DNA of 23,659 nt from Ruminococcaceae bacterium UBA1438. GTDB taxonomy: Bacteria > Bacillota > Clostridia > Oscillospirales > Acutalibacteraceae. This document shows, one piece after another, positions 22,614 to 23,659 of the stretch (positions are counted from its first letter, which is position 1; each line of letters begins with the position of its first letter). A program made the position numbers and the translations under genes. The stretch is from NCBI GenBank assembly GCA_002329285.1, contig DCTO01000043.1, positions 24,073 to 47,731 of the forward strand, written 5' to 3'. The notes beneath the pieces were generated by a model. The model made no database searches. It was not told where the DNA came from and worked only from the letters and a program-made list of their open reading frames with translations.

Positions 22614-22655
22614 TATTGTGTTAATCTGAATTTCAAATCAAAAGGAATTAATGAT

Positions 22656-23659
22656 ATGGATATTTCTGCAGAATTCAAAAAGAAATTCAACACGGAGGCT
22701 GAGCCTCTTTCGGTTTATTGCCCTTATCGCATTGCCCCCGTCGGCGCACATTCGGATTATCAGCACGGCCTGATTTCCGGCTTTGCGATTGACCAGGGCG
22801 TTGAAATCAAATTCCTGCCCACAGATAACGGCGAGGTTGAGATTTACAGCGGCAATTTTGACGGCAAAACAGATTTTTCCGTTTATGAGCTGCCCCAGCG
22901 CGCTTTTGACTGGGGTGATTTTCCAAAGGCGGCCTTCGTTTCGCTCAAAAGGAAGCACAGAATTGATAAAGGGCTTCAGGGCTTCATTTACGGCAGCCTG
23001 CCCGTTGGCGGCCTTTCATCATCTGCGGCGGTGCTGATTGCATATATCTGCGCAATCTGCAAGATTAACGGCATTAAACTCACCCGTTCTGAGATAATCG
23101 ATTTTGCGCTTTATGCAGAGCATGATTATCTTGAAATGAACGTTGGCAAAATGGATCAAAGCTGCGAGGTTTATTCAAAGAAGGATCACCTGCTTTTCCT
23201 TGACACGCTGGATGACAGCTATAAGCTTATCCCCACAAGCGAGAATATGCCGCCCTATGAATTTGCGGTTATCTTTTCCGGCAAGGAAAGAAAGCTTGCG
23301 AACACGGCGTTTAACTCCCGCGTTGATGAGGCGAAGGCGGCGGCTTATGCCCTGCGCGCCTTTGCGGATATTCCTTACGGCAGCTTCAAGGATTCCTATA
23401 TGCGCGATGTTCCGCGCGAGGTTTTTGACGCGCATAAGGATAAGATTCCTGCCGCCTGGCGCAGAAGGGCGGAGCATTTTTACGGCGAGTTTGAGCGCGT
23501 GCAGAGAGGCGCAAAGGCCTGGGAAAACGGCGATATAGTTGAATTCGGCAAGGTTATGTTTGAATCAGGCTATTCCTCAATTTATAACTGGGAAACCGGC
23601 TCGCCCGAGCTGCAAACGCTTTATGAAATCATGAAACGCACGGACGGCATTTACGGCGG
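22656..23659 (+). CDS. GHMP-family sugar kinase, galacturonokinase/galactokinase-like (3' end missing)
   Basis: The frame is open from ATG 22656 (AAAGGA upstream) to the window edge, giving 334 codons. PYRIAPVGAHSDYQHG (23-38) is the galactokinase-type substrate motif in the form PYRIxPxGAHxDxQxG, which I associate with galacturonokinases; classical GalK has an N-L-I-G-E-H-T-D-Y form. LPVGGLSSSAAV (115-126) is the GHMP phosphate-binding loop. YEIMKRTDGIYGG at the edge leads into the expected third motif (G-x-G-F-G-G), which is cut off. The family phosphorylates C1 of galactose or galacturonate with ATP, feeding UDP-sugar synthesis. Being divergent from glf, it could supply UDP-galactose-type donors. 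Galactokinase or another uronate kinase remains possible. Confidence 0.8.
   Translation, partial: MDISAEFKKKFNTEAEPLSVYCPYRIAPVGAHSDYQHGLISGFAIDQGVEIKFLPTDNGEVEIYSGNFDGKTDFSVYELPQRAFDWGDFPKAAFVSLKRKHRIDKGLQGFIYGSLPVGGLSSSAAVLIAYICAICKINGIKLTRSEIIDFALYAEHDYLEMNVGKMDQSCEVYSKKDHLLFLDTLDDSYKLIPTSENMPPYEFAVIFSGKERKLANTAFNSRVDEAKAAAYALRAFADIPYGSFKDSYMRDVPREVFDAHKDKIPAAWRRRAEHFYGEFERVQRGAKAWENGDIVEFGKVMFESGYSSIYNWETGSPELQTLYEIMKRTDGIYG

Noticed and set aside
1..23659. tRNA, rRNA, CRISPR, insertion sequence, integrase, toxin-antitoxin or phage defence genes
   Set aside because: None seen on either strand; no transposase or integrase motif, no long terminal inverted repeats, and no gene-free gap above 180 bases.

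Overview
The window comes from a low-to-mid GC Gram-positive bacterium, most likely a gut clostridium (Bacillota, class Clostridia, perhaps Oscillospirales/Ruminococcaceae). The evidence is strong AGGAGG-type ribosome sites, TTGACA/TATAAT promoters with 17-bp spacers, a YlmH protein, a DUF951-prfA-sua5 gene order, Gram-positive CpsB/C/D-type capsule regulators, and a secreted protein with choline-binding repeats. The exact taxon is inferred. No rRNA, tRNA, CRISPR array, transposase or phage gene was seen.

Layout. 1-264 is the 3' end of a cysteine synthase gene with its terminator. 356-3141 holds a secreted metallo-beta-lactamase-fold protein with about eleven cell-wall repeats, which resembles pneumococcal phosphorylcholine esterase Pce/CbpE, followed by overlapping ylmH. 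3119-3961 is a pnuC unit with its own near-consensus promoter and a leader that carries a terminator hairpin and a possible 18-codon leader peptide. 4028-6252 is a three-gene unit: hexapeptide acetyltransferase, lipase-like lipoprotein and rubrerythrin-like di-iron protein. Its promoter is embedded in the pnuC terminator, and the lipase signal peptide is out of frame with the best start codon at an A7 tract.

6293-10535 (minus strand) is a housekeeping operon: DUF951, prfA, a fused sua5-coaE gene and an M18 aminopeptidase. 10665-11576 is an S1-domain protein on the plus strand.

11617-22493 is a surface-polysaccharide region. The regulatory trio cpsC-cpsD-cpsB (minus) shares a symmetric divergent promoter region with a plus-strand set: a membrane-tethered metallophosphoesterase, a GtrA-like membrane protein and a membrane-anchored esterase. 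A minus-strand set follows: GT2, UDP-galactopyranose mutase, a palindromic repeat, GT2 and GT2. This suggests a galactofuranose-containing glycan. A divergent GHMP sugar kinase of the galacturonokinase/galactokinase group runs off the right end.

The main points for follow-up are the broken-frame lipase start, the pnuC attenuator-like leader, the Sua5-CoaE fusion, the Pce-like protein, the 13-tyrosine tail on the BY-kinase, and the uncharacterised phosphoesterase/GtrA-like/esterase set wired back to back with the capsule regulators.
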